NCBI GenBank assembly: GCA_032718475.1
Contig: JAUCBJ010002427.1
Location: forward strand, 1 to 34,397
DNA: 34,397 nucleotides
Direction: 5' to 3'
Source: Nemertoderma westbladi
Taxonomy: Eukaryota; Xenacoelomorpha; Nemertodermatida; Nemertodermatidae
In this document: piece by piece, positions 1 to 11,037 of the stretch
Layout of the letters: each line of letters starts with the position of its first letter
Numbering within the stretch: the stretch's first letter is position 1
Made by a program: the position numbers and the translations under genes
The notes under the pieces: model-generated
The model's input: only the letters and a program-made list of their open reading frames with translations
Database searches by the model: none
Told to the model about the DNA's origin: nothing

Positions 1-129
1 TATAGTACTGTAGTAGGCCTACCGGTAGTTAGTACCGGTTCTGGTACCGTACCATTATAAGATATCGATTATTAACTTTTAAATATATTTTAAAATATTC
101 AAAGGAAGTAGGGCTAAAACTGTATAATA
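1..129. other. upstream flank of the VMP1 coding start
   Basis: AT-rich sequence with several TACCGGTA-like palindromes near positions 18-50. No convincing TATA box or upstream exon can be called. An in-frame TAA at 115-117 precedes the ATG at 130, so translation of this frame cannot start further upstream in contiguous sequence. Confidence 0.5.
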
Positions 130-302
130 ATGGTAATAAGAACTAGGAGTAAGGCTCGAAAAGAAGAAGAGGATACACATATTGCGGCATCGAATGAACT
201 ATTATCAGGGGCTCAGGAAAGAAATAGGGGGCCTACTGCTATCAATCATAATGGGAGACCCAATCTACAACCGAATCGTCAACCAAAGCGGACGAGGACA
301 CG
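130..302 (+). CDS. VMP1: VMP1 coding exon 1 (N-terminus, start codon)
   Basis: The exon begins at ATG 130, the first ATG after the in-frame TAA at 115-117, with G at +4. It encodes 57 residues of a charged, basic cytosolic tail ending in PKRTRTR and closes with CG before donor GTGAGT (303-308). The phase (two bases of an Arg codon) is completed exactly by the A at 2872 in exon 2. The low-complexity basic sequence is not itself diagnostic. The assignment rests on the donor, the phase match and position. The start could differ if an upstream exon exists. Confidence 0.72.
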
Positions 303-630
303 GTGAGTTTATAATTATAATTTATTCACTTGATTTATTTCAGTTTTTAGCGCCTCTTGCAGCCTGTTGCCGCTTTGGTGTTGGGACTTCTACCTGTCGC
401 TGTTAATGTATAAATGTAGGCCAACATAGGTTTATAGGAACAAAGGATAGGTAAAGAGTTTGTAAAAATAATTATTAGCAAGCTGTAGGCCTACGACATT
501 ACATATATATTACATACATACCGGTATGTCAGTATGTAATGTTGAAATTTTGGAATACAATTTATTTCAATAGAGTTAATATGGTGATGTAGAATTTTTC
601 CAGGGACTGATTCCGATTATGAAACCGTGA
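303..630. other. intron 1, 5' part
   Basis: AT-rich intronic sequence after donor GTGAGT. It has palindromic stretches such as GTAGGCCTAC near 486 and TACCGGTA near 520. No gene or recognisable repeat is seen. Confidence 0.5.
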
Positions 631-872
631 TTGTGGCGCGAGCCACTAGACTAGGTGATCCTATAAACTAGTCGACCGCCTGTCGTCGTTGGAAATGTTT
701 TAACGCTAATAAGTCAGTCAATCATTGATGTAATGGGACCAAACTTGGTACACATGTAGTTTATAAAAGACTAGAAATTCTACACACAGAGAGACTATAG
801 ATCCTCTCTCTTTAATTCTACTGCTATGCAAAGGCTCATATAAACTTCGTGCTGCGCGAAGTGCAAGTACTC
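631..872 (+). mobile_element. short hairpin-ended non-autonomous element, unclassified
   Basis: The left end has a GTGG-loop-CCAC hairpin (GTGGCGCGAGCCAC, about 634-647). The right end has the hairpin CTTCGTGCTGCGCGAAG near 848-864. Between them about 690-800 carries a segment (AACGCTAATAAGTC ... CCAAACTTGGTACACATG) that recurs in sense at the start of every composite unit (16600-16680 and copies) and in antisense at about 26600-26745. The shared ends and core indicate one repeat family with several copies here. The hairpin termini recall Helentron/HINE-type elements, but no TC/CTRR Helitron ends are seen, so the class is open. Confidence 0.45.
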
Positions 873-1637
873 AAGTTCTTGTAACTTAATGTCATTCTAA
901 TCCCTTCCTTAGTATTGGAATTTGTACTTTGCAGTGGTAAACCATTTGAACTATATATTTGCTACCGGTACCTTTTCTTTATCTTCTGTGTTTGATTGGT
1001 AACTAATTTAATTACCTTACAGCCTTCCTTATACATTTACACATACTTGTCATATTCATATCAGAACGTAAATGTGATTAGAAATCGTGTGCCACAATAA
1101 TTTTCTACTCGTCAGTTATTTAGCATTCCTATAATATTTTTGTAGTCGGTTTACATAGATTACCAGATGTTAGGGTCTTTATAGGACTTTTTAGTTCGGT
1201 ATTATGTTCATTCTACCCTTGCCATTTTCCATTCTTCCAACTCCATACAGACTCTGGGTCATAAATATGAATCACTTTCACTTTAGTTAAACGGAATACA
1301 CTAGTTCAGTAAGTAAATTAGCTTATTTATATGTATTATTAATATATAAACCCTAAACGGGAATTTTACACTAGTGCACAGCACGCACCCCAACCCTAAC
1401 AAAAAGTTCATTTAACAAATAATTACCCCAAACCCCTAAGGTCATCCTATTTTTTGGTTACTAACTTCAAATTGTCGAAACGTTTGTAAACATTACTATA
1501 TAACGTTATATATTATATCATTGTTTATTTTAATACAGGTTTGGGTTTTTAAAGACATGAAAGTATCTCTATAGTCTCCAATGTTAACCATAAAAATAGA
1601 GTTAATAAATTAATTTTGTTCTAGAGTAAATTGGCCT
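873..1637. other. intron 1, middle part
   Basis: AT-rich intronic sequence without a recognisable gene or repeat. It runs up to the first unit of the 29-bp array. Confidence 0.4.
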
Positions 1638-2871
1638 ACTTCCGTTTATTTAGATTTCGTCTCCCTACTTCCGTTTATTTAGATTACGTCTCCCTACTTC
1701 CGTTTATTTAGATTACGTCTCCCTGCTTCCGTTTATTTAGATTACGTCTCCCTACTTCCGTTTATATAGATTACGTCTCCCTACTTCCGTTAATATAGAT
1801 TGCGTCTCCCAACTTCCGTTTATTTGGATCACGTCTCCCTTCTTCCGTTTATTTAGATTACGTCTCCCTGCTTCCGTTTATTTAGATTACATCTCCCTAC
1901 TTCCGTTTATTTAGATTACGTCTCCCTACTTCCGTTTATTTAGATTACGTCTCCCTACTTCCGTTTATTTAGATTACGTCTCCCTACTTCCGTTTATTTA
2001 GATTACGTCTCCCTACTTCCGTTTATTTAGATTACGTCTCCCTGCTTCCGTTTATTTAGATTACGTCTCCCTACTTCCGTTTATTTAGATTACGTCTCCT
2101 TACTTCCGTTTATTTAGATTACGTCTCCCTACTTCCGTTTATTTAGATTACGTCTCCCTGCTTCCGTTTATTTAGATTACGTCTCCCTACTTCCGTTTAT
2201 TTAGATTACGTCTCCTTACTTCCGTTTATTTAGATTACGTCTCCCTACTTCCGTTTATTTAGATTACGTCTCCCTGCTCCCGTTTATTTAGATTACGTCT
2301 CCCTAGTTCCGTTTATTTAGATTACGTCTCCCTACTTCCGTTTATTTAGATTACGTCTCCCTACTTCCGTTTATTTAGATTACGTCTCCCTAATTCCGTT
2401 TATTTAGATTACGTCTCCCTACTTCCGTTTATTTAGATTACGTCTCCTTACTTCCGTTTATTTAGATTACGTCTCCCTACTTCCGTTTATTTAGATTACG
2501 TCTCCCTACTTCCGTTTATTTAGATTACGTCTCCTTACTTCCGTTTATTTAGATTACGTCTCCCTACTTCCGTTTATTTAGATTACGTCTCCCTACTTCC
2601 GTTTATTTAGATTACGTCTCCCTACTTCCGTTTATTTAGATTACGTCTCCCTACTTCCGTTTATTTAGATTACGTCTCCCTACTTCCGTTTATTTAGATT
2701 ACGTCTCCCTACTTCCGTTTATTTAGATTACGTCTCCCTAATTCCGTTTATTTAGATTACGTCTCCCTACTTCCGTTTATTTAGATTACGTCTCTTTACT
2801 TCCGTTTATTTAGATTACGTCTCCCTGCTTCCGTTTATTTAGATTACGTCTCCTTACTTCCGTTTATTTAG
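1638..2871 (+). repeat. 29-bp tandem array made of the exon-2 splice acceptor
   Basis: There are about 43 copies of a 29-bp unit with core ACTTCCGTTTATTTAG then ATTACGTCTCCCT. From the first ACTTCCG at 1638 to the last at 2856 is exactly 42 x 29 bp, so the array has no net indel. Copies differ only by point changes (for example CTACTT, CTGCTT and TTACTT starts). Each unit contains a pyrimidine-rich tract followed by TTTATTTAG, and the last one is the AG used for exon 2 (AG at 2870-2871). The 14 bases after AG in each unit resemble the first bases of exon 2 (ATTACGCTCCC) with one extra T. The array therefore looks like amplification of the gene's own 3' splice junction. Confidence 0.95.
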
Positions 2872-3022
2872 ATTACGCTCCCGCTCACTCCCACGCCCCA
2901 TGGATGAGTTCTCTAATCTGGTTTTATGGCGCCAACCGGTAACGGTTTTGGGTAACTTTTGCTGCGAGCTGATGTTTCTTACCGCTGATGCCTTATATTC
3001 TCTCTCCCGACATCGGCGAAAG
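2872..3022 (+). CDS. VMP1: VMP1 coding exon 2
   Basis: The acceptor is TTTATTTAG, supplied by the last unit of the 29-bp array. The first base A completes the Arg codon begun as CG in exon 1. The frame then reads through a Ser/Arg/Pro-rich stretch into DEFSNLVLWRQP, the conserved block just before the first membrane region of VMP1, and ends RHRRK. The donor after AAG (3022) is GTCGGT, weaker than consensus. It is the only one that joins in phase to the conserved start of exon 3. Confidence 0.88.
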
Positions 3023-3185
3023 GTCGGTTTGTTTATATGTTAATATCAGCTGTTTTTTCAACTATTCATTGAGAGTGGGTTAAATTTTAGAGTCCAATGG
3101 AGTTAGTTTATATAACTCGGGAAATTTTCATACCACAATGTAATTTGTTCCTATTTCTAAACTCTAATCGTTTGTTTATTTATAG
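3023..3185 (+). other. VMP1 intron 2 with an exon-3-like start
   Basis: A 163-bp intron, GTCGGT...TTTATTTATAG. Its first bases (GGTTTGTTTATAT, about 3026-3038) nearly repeat the opening of exon 3 (GGATTGTTTATAT, 3189-3201). This looks like a short direct duplication flanking the intron. Confidence 0.8.
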
Positions 3186-3512
3186 ATGGGATTGTTTATA
3201 TCTCTTGTTGCCATAGCGACCATTGCTTACCTAGTGGACGGTTGGCACCAATCCTGGGTTGCAACCACTGAGCGTTACATTTTATGGTGCTGCTATTGGA
3301 TTGGTCTGGGTATTCTCTCCTCTGTTGGTTTCGGGACCGGCCTTCACACCTTCCTTCTGTATCTGGGACCTCACATCGCCTCCGTAACTCTTGCAGCTTT
3401 TGAGTGTATCTCGGTAGACTTCCCTTCCCCTCCATACCCGGATGAAATTGTCTGTCCATACGAAGGGGCGAAATCATCTGCCTCCATATCATTGTGGCAG
3501 GTAATGAGTAAG
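3186..3512 (+). CDS. VMP1: VMP1 coding exon 3 (first membrane segments, start of VTT region)
   Basis: This exon of 109 codons is phase 0 at both ends, with acceptor TTTATTTATAG and donor GTAAGT (3513). It encodes residues 109-217. These comprise a hydrophobic helix ([16 protein letters not shown]), the diagnostic [20 protein letters not shown] segment, and the [15 protein letters not shown] and [10 protein letters not shown] blocks that align closely with vertebrate VMP1. It ends SLWQVMSK, and the next exon continues V-R-V-E as in the family. The ATG at 3186 is an internal methionine rather than the start, because LVLWRQP lies upstream in exon 2. Confidence 0.95.
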
Positions 3513-3854
3513 GTAAGTCAGGAAATAGTTTCAGTTCACATTAAAGTAAATTATATCCACAGCTATATAGTAAAGTCCCTTTACCAATTCATATGCGACT
3601 AGAGTGTCTCCTGTGTGAATAAATTATATGTATTTTTTTCTGCTAATATTGTATTTGCATTTGGCATGGTATTCCGTTCTCTTCTTAACTTTAACACGGG
3701 ATTACCAGGGTAATGGACTAATAGTTTGTAAGCATGAAACCAAGACCGGCTTCCATGTAGCACTTGGATCAGAACTAATATAAACCACCGTACCAGTACT
3801 GTACTGTAAGTATAATATTAACAAGAACGGCATTGAGACTATTTTTTATTTCAG
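3513..3854 (+). other. VMP1 intron 3
   Basis: A 342-bp AT-rich intron from GTAAGT to TTTATTTCAG. No repeats or embedded genes are seen. Confidence 0.85.
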
Positions 3855-3942
3855 GTTCGTGTAGAATCTTTTATGTGGGGCGCAGGAACTGCAATAGGCG
3901 AATTACCTCCATACTTTATGGCGCGGGCTGCCAGACTATCAG
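3855..3942 (+). CDS. VMP1: VMP1 coding exon 4
   Basis: This 88-nt exon encodes 29 codons plus one base: [20 protein letters not shown] then FMARAARLS, with the G of a Gly codon. This is one of the most conserved VTT-domain stretches of VMP1. The acceptor is TTTATTTCAG and the donor GTAAGA at 3943. The last 42 bases of the exon plus GTAAG are tandemly repeated downstream. Only the first donor gives an open frame into exon 5: the second and third lead to stops soon after the exon 5 junction, and later ones run into a TAA inside the repeat. Confidence 0.94.
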
Positions 3943-4207
3943 GTAAGAATTACCTCCATACTTTATGGCGCGGGCTGCCATACTATCAGGTAAGAATTAC
4001 CTCCATACTTTATGGCGCGGGCTGCCAGACTATCAGGTAAGAATTACCTCCATACTTTATGGCGCGGGCTGCCATACTATCAGGTAAGAATTACCTCCAT
4101 ACTTTATGGCACGGGCTGCCAGACTATCAGGTAAGAATTACCTCCATACTTTATGGCACGGGCTGCCATACTATCAGGTAAGAATTACCTCCATACTTTA
4201 TGGCACG
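3901..4207 (+). repeat. 47-bp tandem array made of the exon-4 end and its splice donor
   Basis: Donor-like GTAAGAATTACC starts recur at 3943, 3990, 4037, 4084, 4131 and 4178, exactly 47 bp apart. Each unit is the last 42 bases of exon 4 plus GTAAG. Copies alternate between GCCAGAC (as in the exon) and GCCATAC, so the array is a 94-bp dimer repeated about three times. The last two full copies also share GGCACGGG in place of GGCGCGGG. The final copy is broken at about 4207. Confidence 0.95.
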
Positions 4208-4846
4208 TGCCTATGCCTACACGCGGAACGGAACCGTAATAATAAGAAAATCTGAATGGCAAGCACCTACAGTCCTACTTAATACTGCCCGACTTGAGGA
4301 ATTGAAGCTAGGATCCGTAACCCGTCATAATGGTAATTCGATGTTGGTACAATACTGCAATAAGAAACTTGTCAAAATTTGTTATTATATCCAGACCAGA
4401 ATAACGGCAGTCCGCAGTATAGTACATATATTGTGTATACTGTATCACTGCCGACAATTTTATTTTATTTTATAATATTATACTCAGGATAACGTAAAAT
4501 GAACAAATCGATTAGCTCTCTCAGTTATAATTTTGTGAACTAATAAGTACTTAACTAATTATTGTATATTTTTTAAATAACGCAAGAGGTTGTAATTATT
4601 TTCAAGAAATTATTATAGTCAGGATAACGTCAAATAAACTAATTCTGCAATACCTGTATAGACTCGTATAAGAAACTCTATAAAATATTATATTTCCATA
4701 TATTGGTACAGTGCACTTCCAGTAATAATATATTATATTTCCATATATTGGTACATCCAGCATACATCCATATATCGGCACTTCCAGGAATAATATTATT
4801 TGCAAGTACAAGTAAGTACATTATTATATAACTATTGTATAACTCC
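4208..4846 (+). other. intron 4, stretch between the 47-bp and 53-bp arrays
   Basis: AT-rich intronic DNA with two small degenerate direct repeats. CTCAGGATAACGT near 4483 is echoed by GTCAGGATAACGT near 4618. A block with TATTTCCATATATTGGTACA occurs twice, near 4690 and 4737. No gene is seen. A short open frame from 4200 merely begins inside the exon-4-derived repeat. Confidence 0.6.
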
Positions 4847-7800
4847 CCGCTTTACACCCCTTCCCGGATCCAATAAAACTTGGTAATTAACTTGAATCCG
4901 CGTTTTACACCCCTTCCCGGATCCAATAAAACTTGGTAATTAACTTGAATCCGCGCTTTACACCCCTTCCCGGATCCAATAAAACTTTGTAATTAACTTG
5001 AATCCGCGTTTTACACCCCTTCCCGGATCCAATAAAACTTGGTAATTAACTTGAATCCGCGTTTTACACCCCTTCCCAGATCCAGAAACACTTTGTAATT
5101 AACTTGAATCCGCGTTTTACACCCCTTCCCGGATCCATTAAAACTTGGTAATTAACTTGAATCCGCGTTTTACACCCCTTCCCGGATCCAGTAAAACTTG
5201 GTAATTAACTTGAATCCGCGTTTTACACCCCTTCCCGGATCCATTAAAACTTGGTAATTAACTTGAATCCGCGTTTTACACCCCTTCCCGGATCCAGTAA
5301 AACTTGGTAATTAACTTGAATCCGCGTTTTACACCCCTTCCCGGATCCATTAAAACTTGGTAATTAACTTGAATCCGCGATCCGCGTTTTACACCCCTTC
5401 CCGGATCCATTAAAACTTGGTAATTAACTTGAATCCGCGTTTTACACCCCTTCCCGGATCCAATAAAACTTGGTAATTAACTTGAATCCGCGTTTTACAC
5501 CCCTTCCCGGATCCAATAAAACTTGGTAATTAACTTGAATCCACGTTTTACACCCCTTCCCGGATCCATTAAAACTTGGTAATTAACTTGAATCCGCGTT
5601 TTACACCCCTTCCCGGATCCATTAAAACTTGGTAATTAACTTGAATCCGCGTTTTACACCCCTTCCCGGATCCATTAAAACTTGGTAATTAACTTGAATC
5701 CGCGCTTTACACCCCTTCCCGGATCCAATAAAACTTTGTAATTAACTTGAATCCGCGTTTTACACCGCTTCCCGGATCCAATAAAACTTGGTAATTAACT
5801 GGAATCCGCGTTTTACACCCCTTCCCAGATCCAGAAACACTTTGTAATTAACTTGAATCCGCGTTTTACACCCCTTCCCGGATCCATTAAAACTTGGTAA
5901 TTAACTTGAATCCGCGTTTTACACCCCTTCCCGGATCCATTAAAACTTGGTAATTAACCTGAATCCGCGATCCGCGTTTTACACCCCTTCCCGGATCCAT
6001 TAAAACTTGGTAATTAACTTGAATCCGCGTTTTACACCCCTTCCCGGATCCAATAAAACTTGGTAATTAACTTGAATCCGCGTTTTACACCCCTTCCCGG
6101 ATCCAATAAAACTTGGTAATTAACTTGAATCCACGTTTTACACCCCTTCCCGGATCCATTAAAACTTGGTAATTAACTTGAATCCGCGTTTTACACCCCT
6201 TCCCGGATCCATTAAAACTTGGTAATTAACTTGAATCCGCGTTTTACACCCCTTCCCGGATCCATTAAAACTTGGTAATTAACTTGAATCCGCGTTTTAC
6301 ACCCCTTCCCGGATCCATTAAAACTTGGTAATTAACTTGAATCCGCGTTTTACACCCCTTCCCGGATCCATTAAAACTTGGTAATTAACTTGAATCCGCG
6401 TTTTACACCCCTTCCCGGATCCATTAAAACTTGGTAATTAACTTGAATCCTCGTTTTACACCCCTTCCCGGATCCAATAAAACTTGGTAATTAACTTGAA
6501 TCCGCGTTTTACACCCCTTCCCGGATCCATTAAAACTTGGTAATTAACTTGAATCCGCGTTTTACACCCCTTCCCGGATCCAATAAAACTTGGTAATTAA
6601 CTTGAATCCGCGTTTTACACCCCTTCCCGGATCCATTAAAACTTGGTAATTAACTTGAATCCGCGTTTTACACCCCTTCCCGGATCCATTAAAACTTGGT
6701 GATTAACTTGAATCCGCGTTTATACCCCTTCCCGGATCCAATAAAACTTAGTAATTAACTTGAATCCGCGTTTTACACCCCTTCCCGGATCCAATAAAAC
6801 TTAGTAATTAACTTGAATCCGCGTTTTACACCCCTTCCCGGATCCATTAAAACTTGGTAATTAACTTGAATCCGCGTTTTACACCCCTTCCCGGATCCAT
6901 TAAAACTTGGTAACTAACTTGAATCCGCGTTTTACACCCCTTCCCGGATCCAATAAAACTTGGTAATTAACTTGAATCCGCGTTTTACACCCCTTCCCGG
7001 ATCCAATAAAACTTAGTAATTAACTTGAATCCGCGTTTTACACCCCTTCCCGGATCCATTAAAACTTGGTAATTAACTTGAATCCGCGTTTTACACCCCT
7101 TCCCAGATCCAGAAACACTTTGTAATTAACTTGAATCCGCGTTTTACACCCCTTCCCGGATCCAATAAAACTTGGTAATTAACTTGACTCCACGTTTTAC
7201 ACCACTTTCCGGGTCCAATAAAACTTGGTAATTAACTTGAATCCGCGTTTTACACCCCTTCCCAGATCCAGAAACACTTTGTAATTAACTTGAATCCGCG
7301 TTTTACACCCCTTCCCGGATCCAATAAAACTTGGTAATTAACTTGACTCCACGTTTTACACCACTTTCCGGGTCCAATAAAACTTGGTAATTAACTTGAA
7401 TCCGCGTTTTACACCCCTTCCAGATCCAGAAACACTTTGTAATTAACTTGAATCCGCGTTTTACACCCCTTCCCGGGTCCAATAAAACTTAGTAATTAAC
7501 TTGAATCCGCGTTTTACACCCCTTCCCGGATCCAGAAACACTTTGTATTTAACTTGAATCCGCGTTTTACACCCCTTCCCGGATCCATTAAAACTTGGTA
7601 ATTAACTTGAATCCGCGTTTTACACCCCTTCCCAGATCCAGAAACACTTTGTAATTAACTTGAATCCGCGTTTTACACCCCTTCCCAGATCCAGAAACAC
7701 TTTGTAATTAACTTGAATCCGCGTTTTACACCCCTTCCCGGATCCAATAAAACTTGGTAATTAACTTGAATCCGCGTTTTACACCCCTTCCCAGATCCAG

Positions 7801-10800
7801 AAACACTTTGTAATTAACTTGAATCCGCGTTTTACACCCCTTCCCGGATCCAATAAAACTTGGTAATTAACTTGACTCCACGTTTTACACCACTTTCCGG
7901 GTCCAATAAAACTTGGTAATTAACTTGAATCCGCGTTTTACACCCCTTCCAGATCCAGAAACACTTTGTAATTAACTTGAATCCGCGTTTTACACCCCTT
8001 CCCGGATCCAATAAAACTTAGTAATTAACTTGAATCCGCGTTTTACACCCCTTCCCGGATCCAGAAACACTTTGTAATTAACTTGAATCCGCGTTTTACA
8101 CCCCTTCCCGGATCCAATAAAACTTGGTAATTAACTTGAATCCACGTTTTACACCAATTCCCGGGTCCAATAAAACTTAGCAATTAACTTGAATCCGCGT
8201 TTTACACCCCTTCCCGGATCCAGAAACACTTTGTAATTAACTTGAATCCGCGTTTTACACCCCTTCCCGGATCCAGAAACACTTTGTAATTAACTTGAAT
8301 CCGCGTTTTACACCCCTTCCCGGATCCAATAAAACTTAGCAATTAACTTGAATCCGCGTTTTACACCCCTTTCCGGATCCAGAAACACTTTGTAATTAAC
8401 TTGAATCTGCGTTTTACACCCCTTCCCGGATCCAATAAAACTTGGTAATTAACATGAATCCACGTTTTACACCCCTTCCCAGATCCAGAAACACTTTGTA
8501 ATTAACTTGAATCCGCGTTTTACACCCCTTCCCGGATCCAGAAACACTTTGTAATTAACTTGAATCCGCGTTTTACACCCCTTCCCGGATCCAATAAAAC
8601 TTGGTAATTAACTTGCATCCCAATTAACTTGAATCCGCGTTTTACACCCCTTCCCGGATCCAGAAACACTTTGTAATTAACTTGAATCCGCGTTTTACAC
8701 CCCTTCCCGGATCCAATAAAACTTAGTAATTAACTTGAATCCGCGTTTTACACCCCTTCCCGGATCCATTAAAACTTGGTAATTAACTTGAATCCGCGTT
8801 TTACACCCCTTCCCGGATCCATTAAAACTTGGTAACTAACTTGAATCCGCGTTTTACACCCCTTCCCGGATCCAATAAAACTTGGTAATTAACTTGAATC
8901 CGCGTTTTACACCCCTTCCCGGATCCAATAAAACTTAGTAATTAACTTGAATCCGCGTTTTACACCCCTTCCCGGATCCATTAAAACTTGGTAATTAACT
9001 TGAATCCGCGTTTTACACCCCTTCCCAGATCCAGAAACACTTTGTAATTAACTTGAATCCGCGTTTTACACCCCTTCCCGGATCCAATAAAACTTGGTAA
9101 TTAACTTGACTCCACGTTTTACACCACTTTCCGGGTCCAATAAAACTTGGTAATTAACTTGAATCCGCGTTTTACACCCCTTCCCAGATCCAGAAACACT
9201 TTGTAATTAACTTGAATCCGCGTTTTACACCCCTTCCCGGATCCAATAAAACTTGGTAATTAACTTGACTCCACGTTTTACACCACTTTCCGGGTCCAAT
9301 AAAACTTGGTAATTAACTTGAATCCGCGTTTTACACCCCTTCCAGATCCAGAAACACTTTGTAATTAACTTGAATCCGCGTTTTACACCCCTTCCCGGGT
9401 CCAATAAAACTTAGTAATTAACTTGAATCCGCGTTTTACACCCCTTCCCGGATCCAGAAACACTTTGTATTTAACTTGAATCCGCGTTTTACACCCCTTC
9501 CCGGATCCATTAAAACTTGGTAATTAACTTGAATCCGCGTTTTACACCCCTTCCCAGATCCAGAAACACTTTGTAATTAACTTGAATCCGCGTTTTACAC
9601 CCCTTCCCAGATCCAGAAACACTTTGTAATTAACTTGAATCCGCGTTTTACACCCCTTCCCGGATCCAATAAAACTTGGTAATTAACTTGAATCCGCGTT
9701 TTACACCCCTTCCCAGATCCAGAAACACTTTGTAATTAACTTGAATCCGCGTTTTACACCCCTTCCCGGATCCAATAAAACTTGGTAATTAACTTGACTC
9801 CACGTTTTACACCACTTTCCGGGTCCAATAAAACTTGGTAATTAACTTGAATCCGCGTTTTACACCCCTTCCAGATCCAGAAACACTTTGTAATTAACTT
9901 GAATCCGCGTTTTACACCCCTTCCCGGATCCAATAAAACTTAGTAATTAACTTGAATCCGCGTTTTACACCCCTTCCCGGATCCAGAAACACTTTGTAAT
10001 TAACTTGAATCCGCGTTTTACACCCCTTCCCGGATCCAATAAAACTTGGTAATTAACTTGAATCCACGTTTTACACCAATTCCCGGGTCCAATAAAACTT
10101 AGCAATTAACTTGAATCCGCGTTTTACACCCCTTCCCGGATCCAGAAACACTTTGTAATTAACTTGAATCCGCGTTTTACACCCCTTCCCGGATCCAGAA
10201 ACACTTTGTAATTAACTTGAATCCGCGTTTTACACCCCTTCCCGGATCCAATAAAACTTGGTAATTAACTTGAATCCGCGTTTTACACCCCTTCCCGGAT
10301 CCAATAAAACTTAGCAATTAACTTGAATCCGCGTTTTACACCCCTTTCCGGATCCAGAAACACTTTGTAATTAACTTGAATCTGCGTTTTACACCCCTTC
10401 CCGGATCCAATAAAACTTGGTAATTAACATGAATCCACGTTTTACACCCCTTCCCAGATCCAGAAACACTTTGTAATTAACTTGAATCCGCGTTTTACAC
10501 CCCTTCCCGGATCCAGGAACACTTTGTAATTAACTTGAATCCGCGTTTTACACCCCTTCCCGGATCCAATAAAACTTGGTAATTAACTTGCATCCCAATT
10601 AACTTGAATCCGCGTTTTACACCCCTTCCCGGATCCAGAAACACTTTGTAATTAACTTGAATCCGCGTTTTACACCCCTTCCCGGATCCAATAAAACTTG
10701 GTAATTAACATAAATCCACGTTTTACACCCCTTCCCTGATCCAGAAACACTTTGTAATTAACTTAAATCCGCGTTTTACACCCCTTCCCGGATCCAGAAA

Positions 10801-11037
10801 CACTTTGTAATTAACATGAATCCGCGTTTTACACCCCTTCCCGGATCCAATAAAACTTGGTAATTAACTTGAATCCGCGTTTTACACCACTTAAGGATCC
10901 AATAAAACTTGGTAATTAACTTGAATCCACGTTTTACACCACTTCCCGGATCCAATAAAACTTAGTAATTAACTTGAATCCGCGTTTTACACCCCTTCCC
11001 GGATCCAGTAACAAACTCTGTAATTAACGTAAATCCG
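4847..11037 (+). repeat. 53-bp satellite array, about 117 units, with higher-order structure
   Basis: Unit landmarks are TTTTACACCCCTTCCCGGATCC, then a variable A-rich 11-mer, then GGTAATTAACTTGAATCCGCG. The period is 53 bp (for example TTCCCGG at 4861 and 4914). At least four unit types alternate: AATAAAACTT, ATTAAAACTT, AGTAAAACTT and AGAAACACTT. A second axis is CCACG/CACTTTCCGGGTCC units. Longer blocks are duplicated. A unit with an extra ATCCGCG occurs at 5371 and 5961 (590 bp apart). The junction GCATCCCAATTAACTTG occurs at 8615 and 10590 (1975 bp apart), and matching CTCCACG units at 7184 and 9106 (1922 bp apart, one unit fewer). Confidence 0.96.

Noticed and set aside
3196-3492. 98-codon reverse-strand ORF
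   Set aside because: It lies exactly opposite VMP1 exon 3, whose translation matches a known family.
4200-4475. 91-codon ORF starting MARAYAY
   Set aside because: It begins inside the exon-4-derived repeat and has no further similarity; best seen as a by-product of the duplicated exon end.
1638-11037. CRISPR-like array (regular short repeats)
   Set aside because: Units are contiguous 29-bp or 53-bp tandem repeats without unique spacers, inside introns of an animal gene.
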